Part shown: positions 6,951 to 15,410 of the stretch, piece by piece
How positions within the stretch are numbered: position 1 is the stretch's first letter
How the letters are laid out: every line of letters starts with the position of its first letter
DNA from: CBDESN01 sp965242495
Lineage (GTDB): Bacteria > Pseudomonadota > Alphaproteobacteria > MPNO01
DNA: 64,000 bases
NCBI GenBank assembly: GCA_965242495.1
Contig: OZ251446.1
Span: 3,658,001 to 3,722,000 of the forward strand
Direction of reading: 5' to 3'
Notes under the pieces: model-generated
Seen by the model: the letters and a program-made list of their open reading frames with translations, nothing else
Databases searched by the model: none
What the model was told of the DNA's origin: nothing
Program-made: the position numbers and the translations under genes

Positions 6951-9245
6951 TCAGCCGACCGGCGGCCGCTCCCGGCGGCCGAACTCGACCCGCGCCAGGA
7001 AGACGAGCAGCAGCAGCGCGCCCAGCGCGAACACGACGTCGCCCGGCACGCGCAGCCACACCAGCGTCTCCATCAGCGGCGAATGCATGAGTTCGGGCGC
7101 GCGCGCGTGCCAGTAGCCGCGGTCGAACGAGACCAGCGCCTGGATGATGCCCTGCGGCAGGAGCGAGCCGAAGACCATCATCGCGAGCCCGCCGTTGAAC
7201 AGCCAGAACACCCAGGTCAGAGTGCGGTCGGACCATGCGCCAGCGGCCTGCGGCAGGTCGCGGCGGCACAGCAGCAGGAGGCCGATGCCGAGCATGCCGT
7301 AGACGCCGAACAGCGCCGCATGGCCGTGCGTCGGCGTGGTCAGCAGCCCCTGGAGGTAGTAGAGCGCCAGCGGCGGGTTGATCAGGAAGCCGAGCACCCC
7401 GGCGCCGACCAGGTTCCAGAACGCGACCGCGAGGAAGAACAGCAGCGGCAAATGGTAGCGCCGCACCCAGGGCGCCTGCCGCTCGGCGCGCCAGTGGTCG
7501 TGCGCCTCGAAGGCGATCAGCGCCAGCGGCACCACTTCGAGGGCCGAGAACACCGCGCCCAGCGCCAGCACCGATTCCGGCATGCCGGTGAAATACAGGT
7601 GGTGGAAGGTGCCGAGGACGCCGCCGCCGAGGAAGATCATCGCCGAGAACATGACGTAGACCGCCGCGGTCGAGGCCCGCAGCAGCCGCATATGCACGAA
7701 GGCCCAGGCGACCCAGGCGGTCGCGAACACTTCGAACACGCCTTCGACCCAGAGATGCACCACCCACCAGCGCCAGTATTCGACGATCGTCAGATGGGTG
7801 TCGCGCTCGTACAGGAAGCCGGCGCCGAACAGGAGGCCGATGCCCGCCGAGGACAGCAGCAGCAGGATCAACAGATGCCGGTCCTCGCCGCGCCTGCGGA
7901 TGGCGGGCAGCAGGCAGCGCGTCATCAACGCCAGCCAGATCAGCAGGCCGGCGAAGATCAACAACTGCCAGAAGCGCCCCATGTCGAGGAACTCGTAGCC
8001 CTGATGCCCGAACCAGTAGACCAGCGCCGGATCGGTCATGCGTCCGGTCAGGGTGAGCCATTCGCCGATCAGGGAACCCAGAACGGCGATCACCAGCGCC
8101 GCCCACAGCGCATCCACCCCGAGCCGTTGCAGAGGCGGCTCGAACCCCGCGATCCTGGGCGCCAGATAGAGCCCCGCCCCCAGCCAGGCGGTCGCGATCC
8201 AGAGCACCGCCAGCTGGACGTGCCAAGTGCGGGTGAGCGCGTAGGGCGCGATCTCGGACAGCGGTATGCCGTAGAAATCGTGGCCTTCGACGGCGAAATG
8301 CGCGGTCACGGCGCCGAGGGCGATCTGAAGGGCGAGCAGGACGGCGACGATCCAGATGTATTTGATCACGCCGCGCATCGAGGCGGTGGGCGCCATCGCG
8401 GCGATCGGGTTGGCGTCGGGATAGCCGGCCGGCGGCTCGGTATCCTTCCGCCATTCGTCGCGCTCGCGCAGGAAGAACCAGCACAGCGCGCCGGCGGCGG
8501 CGATCAGCAGCACCACCGACACGAAGGACCAGACGAAGGTCGAGGCGCTCGGCCGGTTGCCGATCAGCGGCTCGTGCGGCCAATTGTTGGTGTAGGTCAC
8601 GCTGTCGTCGGGGCGCAGCGTCGCCGCCGCCCAGGCGGTCCACCACCACCAGGCGACGAGTCGGCGGATGTCGGCGTCGGGCCGGGGGCCGAGCGGCCGG
8701 TCGGGGATGGCGTAGGCCTCGCGCAGAGCCCCCGCCGCCGGACCGTCGCCGGCGCCGCCGAACAGCGCCGTGTAATGGGCGATCACGGCCTCGATGGCGC
8801 GGGCGCGATCCGGCGAGATCACGATCCGGCCGGTCTCGGAATCGTAGCTGTTGATCCGGATGCGCTGAGCCAGAGCCGCGATCCGCGCCGCCCGCTCCGG
8901 GGGCTGGAGCGTGGCGAAATCGCCGTCGGCGTCGAGCATCGCCAGCGCCTCCCGGTGCAGCACGTCGGCCGTCCAGTCGGGCGCCAGATAGCTGCCATGG
9001 CCCCATACCGACCCCAGCTGCATACCGCCCAGGCGCCGCCAGACGTCGCGTCCGGCATGGATGTCGCGGCGTTCGAACAGCACGGACGTCGTATCGCCAT
9101 CGACCGTCACCACCTGCGCGGGCACCGGCGGGGCTTGCTGGAACGCCCGGCCGCCGACCAGCAGCAGCACGCCGAACATGACCACCATCAGGGCGCCGAA
9201 CAGGAGCCAGAGCCGTTTGAGGGTGAAGACTTCGCGATAGTTCAT
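6951..9245 (-). CDS. norZ: Quinol-dependent nitric oxide reductase (qNOR)
   Basis: Single-subunit NO reductase of the heme-copper oxidase superfamily, reducing NO to N2O with electrons from quinol in the inner membrane. The 764-residue length matches qNOR. It has one N-terminal helix (about 12-31), a periplasmic domain of about 200 residues (to about 235) without a CXXCH heme site, then a subunit-I core of about 12-13 helices. VHLWVEGVFEVFATAW (H497, E501) is the NOR-specific binuclear-centre motif with glutamates in place of the oxidase tyrosine-histidine pair. FHHLYFTG and TPTHGHAALFG follow. It lies 62 bp downstream of the Crp/Fnr gene on the same strand, with an NnrR-like box between. No other denitrification genes are present, so a role in NO detoxification is likely. 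Confidence 0.95.
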   Translation of the reverse strand: MNYREVFTLKRLWLLFGALMVVMFGVLLLVGGRAFQQAPPVPAQVVTVDGDTTSVLFERRDIHAGRDVWRRLGGMQLGSVWGHGSYLAPDWTADVLHREALAMLDADGDFATLQPPERAARIAALAQRIRINSYDSETGRIVISPDRARAIEAVIAHYTALFGGAGDGPAAGALREAYAIPDRPLGPRPDADIRRLVAWWWWTAWAAATLRPDDSVTYTNNWPHEPLIGNRPSASTFVWSFVSVVLLIAAAGALCWFFLRERDEWRKDTEPPAGYPDANPIAAMAPTASMRGVIKYIWIVAVLLALQIALGAVTAHFAVEGHDFYGIPLSEIAPYALTRTWHVQLAVLWIATAWLGAGLYLAPRIAGFEPPLQRLGVDALWAALVIAVLGSLIGEWLTLTGRMTDPALVYWFGHQGYEFLDMGRFWQLLIFAGLLIWLALMTRCLLPAIRRRGEDRHLLILLLLSSAGIGLLFGAGFLYERDTHLTIVEYWRWWVVHLWVEGVFEVFATAWVAWAFVHMRLLRASTAAVYVMFSAMIFLGGGVLGTFHHLYFTGMPESVLALGAVFSALEVVPLALIAFEAHDHWRAERQAPWVRRYHLPLLFFLAVAFWNLVGAGVLGFLINPPLALYYLQGLLTTPTHGHAALFGVYGMLGIGLLLLCRRDLPQAAGAWSDRTLTWVFWLFNGGLAMMVFGSLLPQGIIQALVSFDRGYWHARAPELMHSPLMETLVWLRVPGDVVFALGALLLLVFLARVEFGRRERPPVG

Positions 9246-9296
9246 GGCGCGTCCCCCGGATCCGCTTCGCAGCGTAGCGCGCGGCCCGGCCGCCGC

Positions 9297-9312
9297 CTTG
9301 ACCGCGGTCAAG
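9297..9312. promoter_or_regulatory. NnrR/Dnr-type operator (perfect 16-bp palindrome)
   Basis: CTTGACCGCGGTCAAG is a perfect palindrome containing TTG-N8-CAA, the pattern bound by NO-responsive Crp/Fnr regulators. Its centre is about 60 bp upstream of the norZ start codon. Binding at -41.5 would put transcription start about 18 bp before the ATG, a standard class II activator position. It overlaps the stop codon of the regulator gene (9308-9310). Confidence 0.8.
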
Positions 9313-10045
9313 CGCGGGCGGAGGCGCGTTCGCCCATGACGTAGCGCCGCAGCGCGCCGACGTCGGAGACGGCGACCCGGCGGTCGCGGGTGGACACCCC
9401 GACCGCCCGCAGTTTCGCCAGCGCGCGCGAGAAGGTTTCCGGGCGCATTCCCAGGCGCGCCGCGACCAACCCCTTGTCGGCGGGAAGGTCGATCACGGCG
9501 GCGGCGTCTCCGCGCGGGCATCGTTTCAGCAGGAACGCGCCGAGCCGTTGCGCCGCGGACTGAACGGCGCGCTGTTCGATCTCCTGCACCAAGCCGCGCA
9601 GATGATGCGACATGCTGGCCAGCATGTTGACCGCGAGCGCCGGGTTCCGCCGCAGCTGGCCGGTGAAGGAACGGGCCGGGACGACAAGCAGGCGCGCCGC
9701 TTCGGCGACCTGCGCCCCGACCGGAAAGACGCCCTCGGCGAAGCTCGCCGCCTCGGCGAAGGAGTCGCCGCGCCCGAAGGCGGCGATCACCGTCTCCTGG
9801 CCGTCGGGGGCGGCGCGAAACAACTCCACCCACCCATCGAGCACCACGTAGAAATGCCGGGCGGGCTCGCCCTGCACGAACAGCACGGCGTGGCGCGGGT
9901 AGCGGCGCGCCGACGCGCCCGCGAACAGCACCCGCAGGGTCGCGGGCTCGATGCCGGCGAACAGCGGAAGCCGGGCGAGGAGCGCCTCGTCTTCCGCGGC
10001 GATGTCGGTATGCCGCGCGGACGCGGCGGCGGTTGGATCCTGCAT
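9308..10045 (-). CDS. Crp/Fnr-family regulator, NnrR/Dnr-like
   Basis: A 245-residue transcription factor with an N-terminal cyclic-nucleotide-binding-like barrel (about 25-140, including VLFVQGEPARHFYVVLDGWV) and a C-terminal winged helix (KGLVAARLGMRPETFSRALAKL read as HTH, about 185-206). It has only one cysteine, so it cannot bind an FNR-type iron-sulfur cluster. With its position directly upstream of norZ and the TTG-N8-CAA box, this points to a heme-type NO sensor like Dnr or NnrR. ATG 10045 is chosen. The first 15 residues are alanine-rich and low complexity, so a later start is possible. Confidence 0.88.
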   Translation of the reverse strand: MQDPTAAASARHTDIAAEDEALLARLPLFAGIEPATLRVLFAGASARRYPRHAVLFVQGEPARHFYVVLDGWVELFRAAPDGQETVIAAFGRGDSFAEAASFAEGVFPVGAQVAEAARLLVVPARSFTGQLRRNPALAVNMLASMSHHLRGLVQEIEQRAVQSAAQRLGAFLLKRCPRGDAAAVIDLPADKGLVAARLGMRPETFSRALAKLRAVGVSTRDRRVAVSDVGALRRYVMGERASARA

Positions 10046-10198
10046 CTGGTTTTCGCGACGCTCGACGACGTCCGTTCGCCCGCGCGTAGGCTACGCCGCA
10101 GCCGGGCCGCGGCCAAGCGCCCGTCGCCTGCGGCGGACTGCGGGGAGCGTTTGACGATGAAGTCCGAAAAGACGCGGGACGGAAGCATATTCGGATCG

Positions 10199-11611
10199 TC
10201 AGGCGTCGGAGCGCACCCACCTGTAGACGCATTTCCTCAACTCGCTGCGTCCGAAGCGAGCCATCTGCTGGCTGGAGTTTCCCTTACCTCTGGGCAAGGT
10301 CCAGATATTCGCGCACTCGAATCCGCTCCGTTCGGCGAAGTCGGCCAGAATGAAGTCTACCGGCAATTCCTCGCCGTGATAGCGCACGTTGTCGTTCACC
10401 ATGATCACGACGCCGCGGGGCCGGACGATCCGCCCCAGCTCGGCGACGACGACCGCCATCTCGAAAAAATAGTGCTCGATCAACCGCAACACGTTCCGGT
10501 TGCTCAATTCGTCCGCGCGCTCAAGCAGGATATGCAGGACTTCGTGAACGGCGCCCTGGTCGGCGTACATGCGAATGGCTCGGTCCAACGTCTCCCTGCG
10601 CGCGCCATAGACGCCCTCGAGCCATTCCAGCTTCCCCTTGTTCTCGACCGTGGCCGAAAGCATCCTCTGGCGCAGCGCGGAAAAATCGTCACGGTCGAAA
10701 CCGAGCCACGCCAGTTCGAGCGCGTAAGTGCGGGTATAGTCGTAGCGATTCGCATAGGGCGGCGACGTGATCACCATGTCGAACGCGCCGGCCGGGACGT
10801 CCTTGAGCAGCTCGAGGCAGGATCCGACGATCAGGTTCGGTCGACCGCCGCCATACTGCTCTTTCAGGTCGTCGAGGTCTTCGGCCATTTCGGCGAGCCG
10901 TCTTTCCAGCGCGTCGCCGAACGGCGCGACCGGACCCTTGTCCACGGAAGATCGGAGGCGGCGCCCGGACCTCCGGTCCCACCGGAGATACTGTCCGTCC
11001 TTCCTGGTGTAGCTCGCATCTTCCAGCGCCGACAAACAGGCCAGATCCAGCAGGGAGCGGACGCCGGGATCGTCGACGCCGGAAACGAAGCGCCGCGCCC
11101 TTGCGATCTCCCTCTCGGCCTCCCGTGAGAAAGCGCCCTCCGTAATCCGTACGTGAGGGAAGGCGAACGCATCGCGCGGCCCGTCGTTCGAGCGGACGTA
11201 ACGCGCCAGCGCGGCCCCCTCGCGATCCAGCGCATCGGGCGAGAGGCCGTTCGACGCCTCCATTATCGCCGACGCCGCCAGGACGCCGACGGGCATGATC
11301 TCGATGCCCGTCGCTTCCCGACCGCTTCCCGCCGCCACGAGCGGCGTCGTGCAGATTCCCGCAAACGGGTCCAGAACTGCTTCCGGGGCGGCCCGCTCGA
11401 TCAGATCGGAGACGAGCCGGCGGGAGAAACCTTCCTTGTACTTCATCCACCGCAGACCCGGAGCGCTCCGGTTGCCCTGGTACGATACCGTCTTGCGCGA
11501 AAATTCGTCGTTGACCGAAAGACGACCGGCGAAGCGTTTCGACAGATCGTCGCGTTCGGCGCCCGAACCGCCATTCGGCGACACGGCGCCCGTTATGGCC
11601 GTGCGGGACAC
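10199..11611 (-). CDS. SPPY-type DNA methyltransferase
   Basis: A 470-residue SAM-dependent DNA methylase. The SAM-binding motif is VLDPFAGICTTPLVAA (about 79-94) and the catalytic motif is ITSPPYANRYDYTR (281-294). SPPY usually marks N4-cytosine methylation, less often N6-adenine. About 190 residues lie between the two motifs and probably hold target recognition. The SVDKGPVAPFG and WTLPRGKGNSSQQMARFG segments match no domain I know. It starts with GTG 11611, 1 nt after the stop of a 37-codon ORF, under a consensus promoter at 11735-11763. No restriction endonuclease is adjacent. Neighbours upstream on the same strand are the two AAA ATPases. It could be an orphan methylase or the modification part of an unrecognised system. 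Confidence 0.88.
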   Translation of the reverse strand: MSRTAITGAVSPNGGSGAERDDLSKRFAGRLSVNDEFSRKTVSYQGNRSAPGLRWMKYKEGFSRRLVSDLIERAAPEAVLDPFAGICTTPLVAAGSGREATGIEIMPVGVLAASAIMEASNGLSPDALDREGAALARYVRSNDGPRDAFAFPHVRITEGAFSREAEREIARARRFVSGVDDPGVRSLLDLACLSALEDASYTRKDGQYLRWDRRSGRRLRSSVDKGPVAPFGDALERRLAEMAEDLDDLKEQYGGGRPNLIVGSCLELLKDVPAGAFDMVITSPPYANRYDYTRTYALELAWLGFDRDDFSALRQRMLSATVENKGKLEWLEGVYGARRETLDRAIRMYADQGAVHEVLHILLERADELSNRNVLRLIEHYFFEMAVVVAELGRIVRPRGVVIMVNDNVRYHGEELPVDFILADFAERSGFECANIWTLPRGKGNSSQQMARFGRSELRKCVYRWVRSDA

Positions 11612-11612
11612 G

Positions 11613-11726
11613 CTACCCGCCCCCCGTACCGGCGCCGTTTCCCGACCGACGGGCGATGCGCGCCATCCGAACCGCGGCGTCGGCTTCCGCCAGCGTCATC
11701 GAACCCGATCCACCCACCCCAGTCAT
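11613..11726 (-). CDS. Possible 37-residue leader or small protein ahead of the methyltransferase
   Basis: ATG 11726 to TAG 11613 encodes a glycine-rich peptide with a charged middle (LAEADAAVRMARIARR). Its stop lies 1 nt before the GTG of the methyltransferase, so ribosomes could re-initiate there. The upstream sigma-70-like promoter would start transcription within about 2 nt of this ATG, so translation would be leaderless. It resembles no known protein. It may be a coupling ORF, a leader, or simply the true N-terminal region of a different start arrangement. Confidence 0.4.
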   Translation of the reverse strand: MTGVGGSGSMTLAEADAAVRMARIARRSGNGAGTGGG

Positions 11727-11734
11727 GGAGACGA

Positions 11735-11763
11735 ATCATATGTTCGTATTTGGTTCATGTCAA
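11735..11763 (-). promoter_or_regulatory. Consensus sigma-70 promoter for the methyltransferase
   Basis: Read on the minus strand, TTGACA (11763-11758) and TATGAT (11740-11735) are separated by exactly 17 bp. Predicted start is near 11728. The -35 box overlaps the stop codon of the TPR-ATPase gene, so the methyltransferase can be expressed independently of the ATPases. The stretch is clearly AT-rich against the GC-rich background. Confidence 0.75.
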
Positions 11764-14700
11764 TGGGCGGGTGACGCCCCGTTGGCGAGGGCGCGCTCCA
11801 CGTCTTCCTCGATCCGCCGCAAGACGTCGTCGGCGACCTCGATCACTTCCGCCGGGGCGCGGACCTCCTCGCCGGCGCGCCGGCGGAGAGCCACGATCAG
11901 CGGCGCGAGGGCGTCGGATTTTTCTTCGTCGCTCGACAGAATGCTCACCAGATCGCGCTCCGAGACTCCGGCGGCAATCAATGCAGGCGCGAGCTCCAGA
12001 ATCACGCCCGGCATCGCTTCGTTCCCGGAAGCGAGCGCGGCATGGACGGAGCGGAACGCTTCCAGAGCGGCCGGGCGGCGTCCCTGAGCCAGCAGCGCCT
12101 TCGTCTTCGCCCGGTTCGCCTGCCACCCGATGGCAAGGTCTTCCCGCTCCATCAATTCGCTGAACCCGCGTTCGAGTTCGCCGAGCGAATGAAGAGCGTC
12201 TTCGGTACGACCCAGACGGAGTTGCGCCTCGCCCCTGCCGACCAACGCCATGGCGACAAGCATCCGGAGTTTCGGCGCATCGCTGGACCCGAAGCGCTCG
12301 ATCACGTCGTCATAGGCCGCTATCGCCGCGTCGGCGTCGCCGCGCCCTCTTTGCGCAACTCCCTTGTTGACCAACGCCACGGCGACTGACGCCTGCAGCT
12401 CTGGCGCATCGCTGCGCCCGAAGCGCTCGACCACGTAGTCATAAGCCGCTATCGCCGCATCGACGTCGCCGCGCCCTCCTTGCGCAACTCCCTTGTTGAC
12501 CAACGCCATGGCGACTTGCGTCTGCAGCTCCAGCGCATCGCTGCGTCCGAAGCGCTCGACCACGTAGTCATAAGCCGCCATCGCCGCATCGACGTCGCCG
12601 CGCCCTCCTTGCGCAACTCCCTTGTTGACCAACGCCACGGCGACTGACGCCTGCAGCTCCAGCGCATCGCTGCGTCCGAAGCGCTCGACCACGTAGTCAT
12701 AAGCCGCCATCGCCGCATCGACGTCGCCGCGCCCTCCTTGCGCAACTCCCTTGTTGACCAACGCCACGGCGACTGACGCCTGCAGCTCCAGCGCATCGCT
12801 GCGTCCGAAGCGCTCGACCACGTAGTCATAAGCCGCCATCGCCGCATCGACGTCGCCGCGCCCTCCTTGCGCAACTCCCTTGTTGACCAACGCCACGGCG
12901 ACTGACGCCTGCAGCTCTGGCGCGCCACTAGACCCGAAGCGTTCGACCACATCGTCATAGGCCGCTATCGCCGCATCGGCGTCGCCGCGCCCTCCTTGCG
13001 CAACTCCTTTGCCGACCAGCGCCTTGGCGACTGGCGCCTGCAGCTCCAGCGCATCGCTGCGCCCGAAGCGTTCGACCACATCGTCATACGCCGCTATCGC
13101 CGCATCGACGTCGCCGCGCCCCCGTTGCGCAACTCCTTTGCCGACCAGCGCCTTGGCGACTGGCGCCTGCAGCTCCAGCGCATCGCTGCGCCCGAAGCGT
13201 TCGACCACGTCGTCGTAAGCCGCTATCGCCGCATCGACGTCGCCGCGTCCCCGTTGCGCAACTCCCTTGTTGACCAACGCCATGGCGACTTCCGTCTGCA
13301 GCTCCAGCGCATCGCTGCGCCCGAAGCGCTCGACCACATCGTCATAGGCCACTATCGCCGCATCGGCGTCGCCGCGCCCTCTTTGCGCAACTCCCTTGTT
13401 GATCAACGCCATGGCGACTTGCGTCTGCAGCTCCAGCGCATCGCTGCGCCCGAAGCGCTCGACCACATCGTCATAGGCCGCCATCGCCGCATCGGCGTCG
13501 CCGCGCCTTCTTTGCGCAACTCCCTTGTTGAACAACGCCATGGCGACTTGCGTCTGCAGCTCCAGCGCATCGCTGCGCCCGAAGCGCTCGACCACATCGT
13601 CGTAAGCCGCTATCGCCGCATCGGCGTCGCCGCGTCCCCGTTGCGCAACTCCCTTGTTGAACAACGCTACGGCGACTGGCGCCTGCAGCTCCAGCGCATC
13701 GCTGCGCCCGAAGCGTTCGACCACATCGTCGTAAGCCGCTATCGCCGCATCGGCGTCGCCGCACTCTCCTTGCGCAACTCCCTTGTTGAACAACGCTACG
13801 GCGACTGGCGCCTGCAGCTCCAGCGCATCGCTGCGCCCGAAGCGTTCGACCACATCGTCATAGACCGCTATCGCCGCATCGGCGTCGCCCAGCGCTCTAT
13901 ACGCCGTAGCCTTTGCGACGAGCGCCGAAGCGACGAACAGCGGGGCAGCGCTCCGGGAGTCGACGAGCGGGCTCGCGATTCGGATGACCTCCTCGAATCT
14001 CTCCTCGTGGAGCGCAGCAACGATCTTATCGAGGCGTCGTTCGACTCTTTCCTCATCGTTTGCCGCGGCTCGCTCCGATGCCCGCTCGACGTCCGGCGGC
14101 GCCAAGCCGGCAAAGCGTTCGCGAAGCTGCGGCAGTTCGGCCATCGCCCGCTCGACGCCTTCTCGAATGACTGGCGACAGCGCGGCCTCGGCGAACAACG
14201 CGCCGGACACCTCCGCCCATTCGCCGTCCACGTAGAATACCACCAAGAATTGGATCAGGTTGCGCACGACCGCGGCTTCGTCGCGTTCGCGCCGCAGCTT
14301 GTAATAGATGCAGTAGAGGCATTGCGCGGCGGCGTAGCGGCGCTTGGCCCCATCTTCCTCGGCGACGACGGCGCCGCGGCCGACGAGCCTTCCGAGCAGG
14401 GCGGATACCGTCCGGATGTCGAGGCGGGCGCGAGCCGCGACCTCGCCTGCGCTCGGCGGTGCGCTAGACGGTCGCCAGAGGTCGATGACCGCGAGGTAGA
14501 CGCGGCGCTCGATCTTGGCGAAACCGTCCAGATGGCCTCGGAAATACTCGGTGTGCTCGTCGATCAGCGACACCAGCTCTTCCATCAACCGGCGCAAGGA
14601 CCGGTCGCGCGCAAGACCGGCGACGATGACCAGCAGCCGCGGGTCGCCGCCGGTCAGGATCTGCAGCGGCCTGATCCTCCGCGCGTCCCGCCCTTCGCCG

Positions 14701-15410
14701 CCGACCGCTTCCCACAGACGCCGACACTCCCCGGCGTCCAGCGGATGCAGGGGGACGGTGCGGAACAGTTCGAAGAAGGGCCGCGCCGTATCGTCCAGCC
14801 CCTCGAAGCGGCCGGTGGCGGTGGCGAGCAGCACGATCCGGGGTTCGGTCTGCAACGTCTTGCGGAGCGTCCAGCCGAAGTCGTCGCCGGTGTCGCCGTA
14901 CAGGTCCTGCAGGTTCTCGACCATGAGGACGAGCTTCCGGTCCAGCCGGTCCGCGGCGTCGAGCAAAGCGGCGAGGGCGCGCTCCTCGACGCTCCCTTCG
15001 CGCCGTTCGGCGGCGAGGGCGGCCCGCGTTCGCCGCAATTCCTCCGCGCATGCGGGGTCGCGACGAGCGACCTCCGCCGCAAGGTGGAACAGGGTTTCGA
15101 GCCAGAAATCGCCCGGATCGAGGACCTCCAGACTCTCCTCCATGAAGCGGACCGGCAGCAGCTGCGCGGCGAGTTCGCCGTCCTTGCGCAACTCCGCCGC
15201 GACGCGGGCCAGCAGCATGGTCTTCCCGCGCCCGCGCGGGGCGACGAGCAGGAGATGCTGGCAGGACGGCGAATCGACGTTGCCGCGCAGGACCTCCAGC
15301 ACGACGCCGAGCTCATGCTCCCGGACGACGAATTGCCGGATTACCTCGTCGTCGGATTGGAACGTTCCCGGGTTGAACTTGCGGATCGTCGGCTCGCGGA
15401 GTCCGTTCAT
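11760..15410 (-). CDS. AAA (ORC/CDC6-like) ATPase with winged helix and 13 TPR-like repeats
   Basis: A 1216-residue protein. Order of parts: P-loop ATPase (about 30-290) with Walker A VAPRGRGKTMLL (56-67), Walker-B-like LVLMVENLQDL (160-170, with E-N rather than D-E) and a sensor-like VLLATATGRFEG; a winged-helix region at about 315-365 (RRVYLAVIDLW to GRGAVV); a helical linker (about 370-507); 13 tandem 43-residue repeats of the form GDADAAIAAYDDVVERFGRS (508-1066); and a divergent TPR tail. The repeats resemble the TPR-like units found in large bacterial ATPases and would form a protein-binding solenoid. It overlaps the upstream ATPase gene by 4 bp, so the two are translated together. The ATPase part recalls an uncharacterised family seen in several proteobacteria. 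Function unknown; a sensor or defence NTPase is one possibility. Confidence 0.85.
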   Translation of the reverse strand: MNGLREPTIRKFNPGTFQSDDEVIRQFVVREHELGVVLEVLRGNVDSPSCQHLLLVAPRGRGKTMLLARVAAELRKDGELAAQLLPVRFMEESLEVLDPGDFWLETLFHLAAEVARRDPACAEELRRTRAALAAERREGSVEERALAALLDAADRLDRKLVLMVENLQDLYGDTGDDFGWTLRKTLQTEPRIVLLATATGRFEGLDDTARPFFELFRTVPLHPLDAGECRRLWEAVGGEGRDARRIRPLQILTGGDPRLLVIVAGLARDRSLRRLMEELVSLIDEHTEYFRGHLDGFAKIERRVYLAVIDLWRPSSAPPSAGEVAARARLDIRTVSALLGRLVGRGAVVAEEDGAKRRYAAAQCLYCIYYKLRRERDEAAVVRNLIQFLVVFYVDGEWAEVSGALFAEAALSPVIREGVERAMAELPQLRERFAGLAPPDVERASERAAANDEERVERRLDKIVAALHEERFEEVIRIASPLVDSRSAAPLFVASALVAKATAYRALGDADAAIAVYDDVVERFGRSDALELQAPVAVALFNKGVAQGECGDADAAIAAYDDVVERFGRSDALELQAPVAVALFNKGVAQRGRGDADAAIAAYDDVVERFGRSDALELQTQVAMALFNKGVAQRRRGDADAAMAAYDDVVERFGRSDALELQTQVAMALINKGVAQRGRGDADAAIVAYDDVVERFGRSDALELQTEVAMALVNKGVAQRGRGDVDAAIAAYDDVVERFGRSDALELQAPVAKALVGKGVAQRGRGDVDAAIAAYDDVVERFGRSDALELQAPVAKALVGKGVAQGGRGDADAAIAAYDDVVERFGSSGAPELQASVAVALVNKGVAQGGRGDVDAAMAAYDYVVERFGRSDALELQASVAVALVNKGVAQGGRGDVDAAMAAYDYVVERFGRSDALELQASVAVALVNKGVAQGGRGDVDAAMAAYDYVVERFGRSDALELQTQVAMALVNKGVAQGGRGDVDAAIAAYDYVVERFGRSDAPELQASVAVALVNKGVAQRGRGDADAAIAAYDDVIERFGSSDAPKLRMLVAMALVGRGEAQLRLGRTEDALHSLGELERGFSELMEREDLAIGWQANRAKTKALLAQGRRPAALEAFRSVHAALASGNEAMPGVILELAPALIAAGVSERDLVSILSSDEEKSDALAPLIVALRRRAGEEVRAPAEVIEVADDVLRRIEEDVERALANGASPAH
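12213..13889 (-). repeat. Tandem array of 13 x 129-bp repeats inside the ATPase gene
   Basis: Thirteen in-frame 129-bp units, contiguous and without spacers. Adjacent units differ at few positions; the three AMAAYDYV units around 12590, 12720 and 12850 look almost identical at the DNA level. Substitution patterns (TQVAMAL, ASVAVAL, APVAVAL, APVAKAL variants) are shared by neighbouring units, as expected of recent duplication and gene conversion. Copy number is likely to vary between strains, and short-read assemblies could collapse it. Confidence 0.93.

Noticed and set aside
7083..9344. 753-codon open frame on the plus strand
   Set aside because: It is antisense to the NO reductase and made of charged low-complexity sequence.
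12213..13889. CRISPR array
   Set aside because: The repeats are 129 bp, contiguous, in frame and without spacers; they encode TPR-like units.
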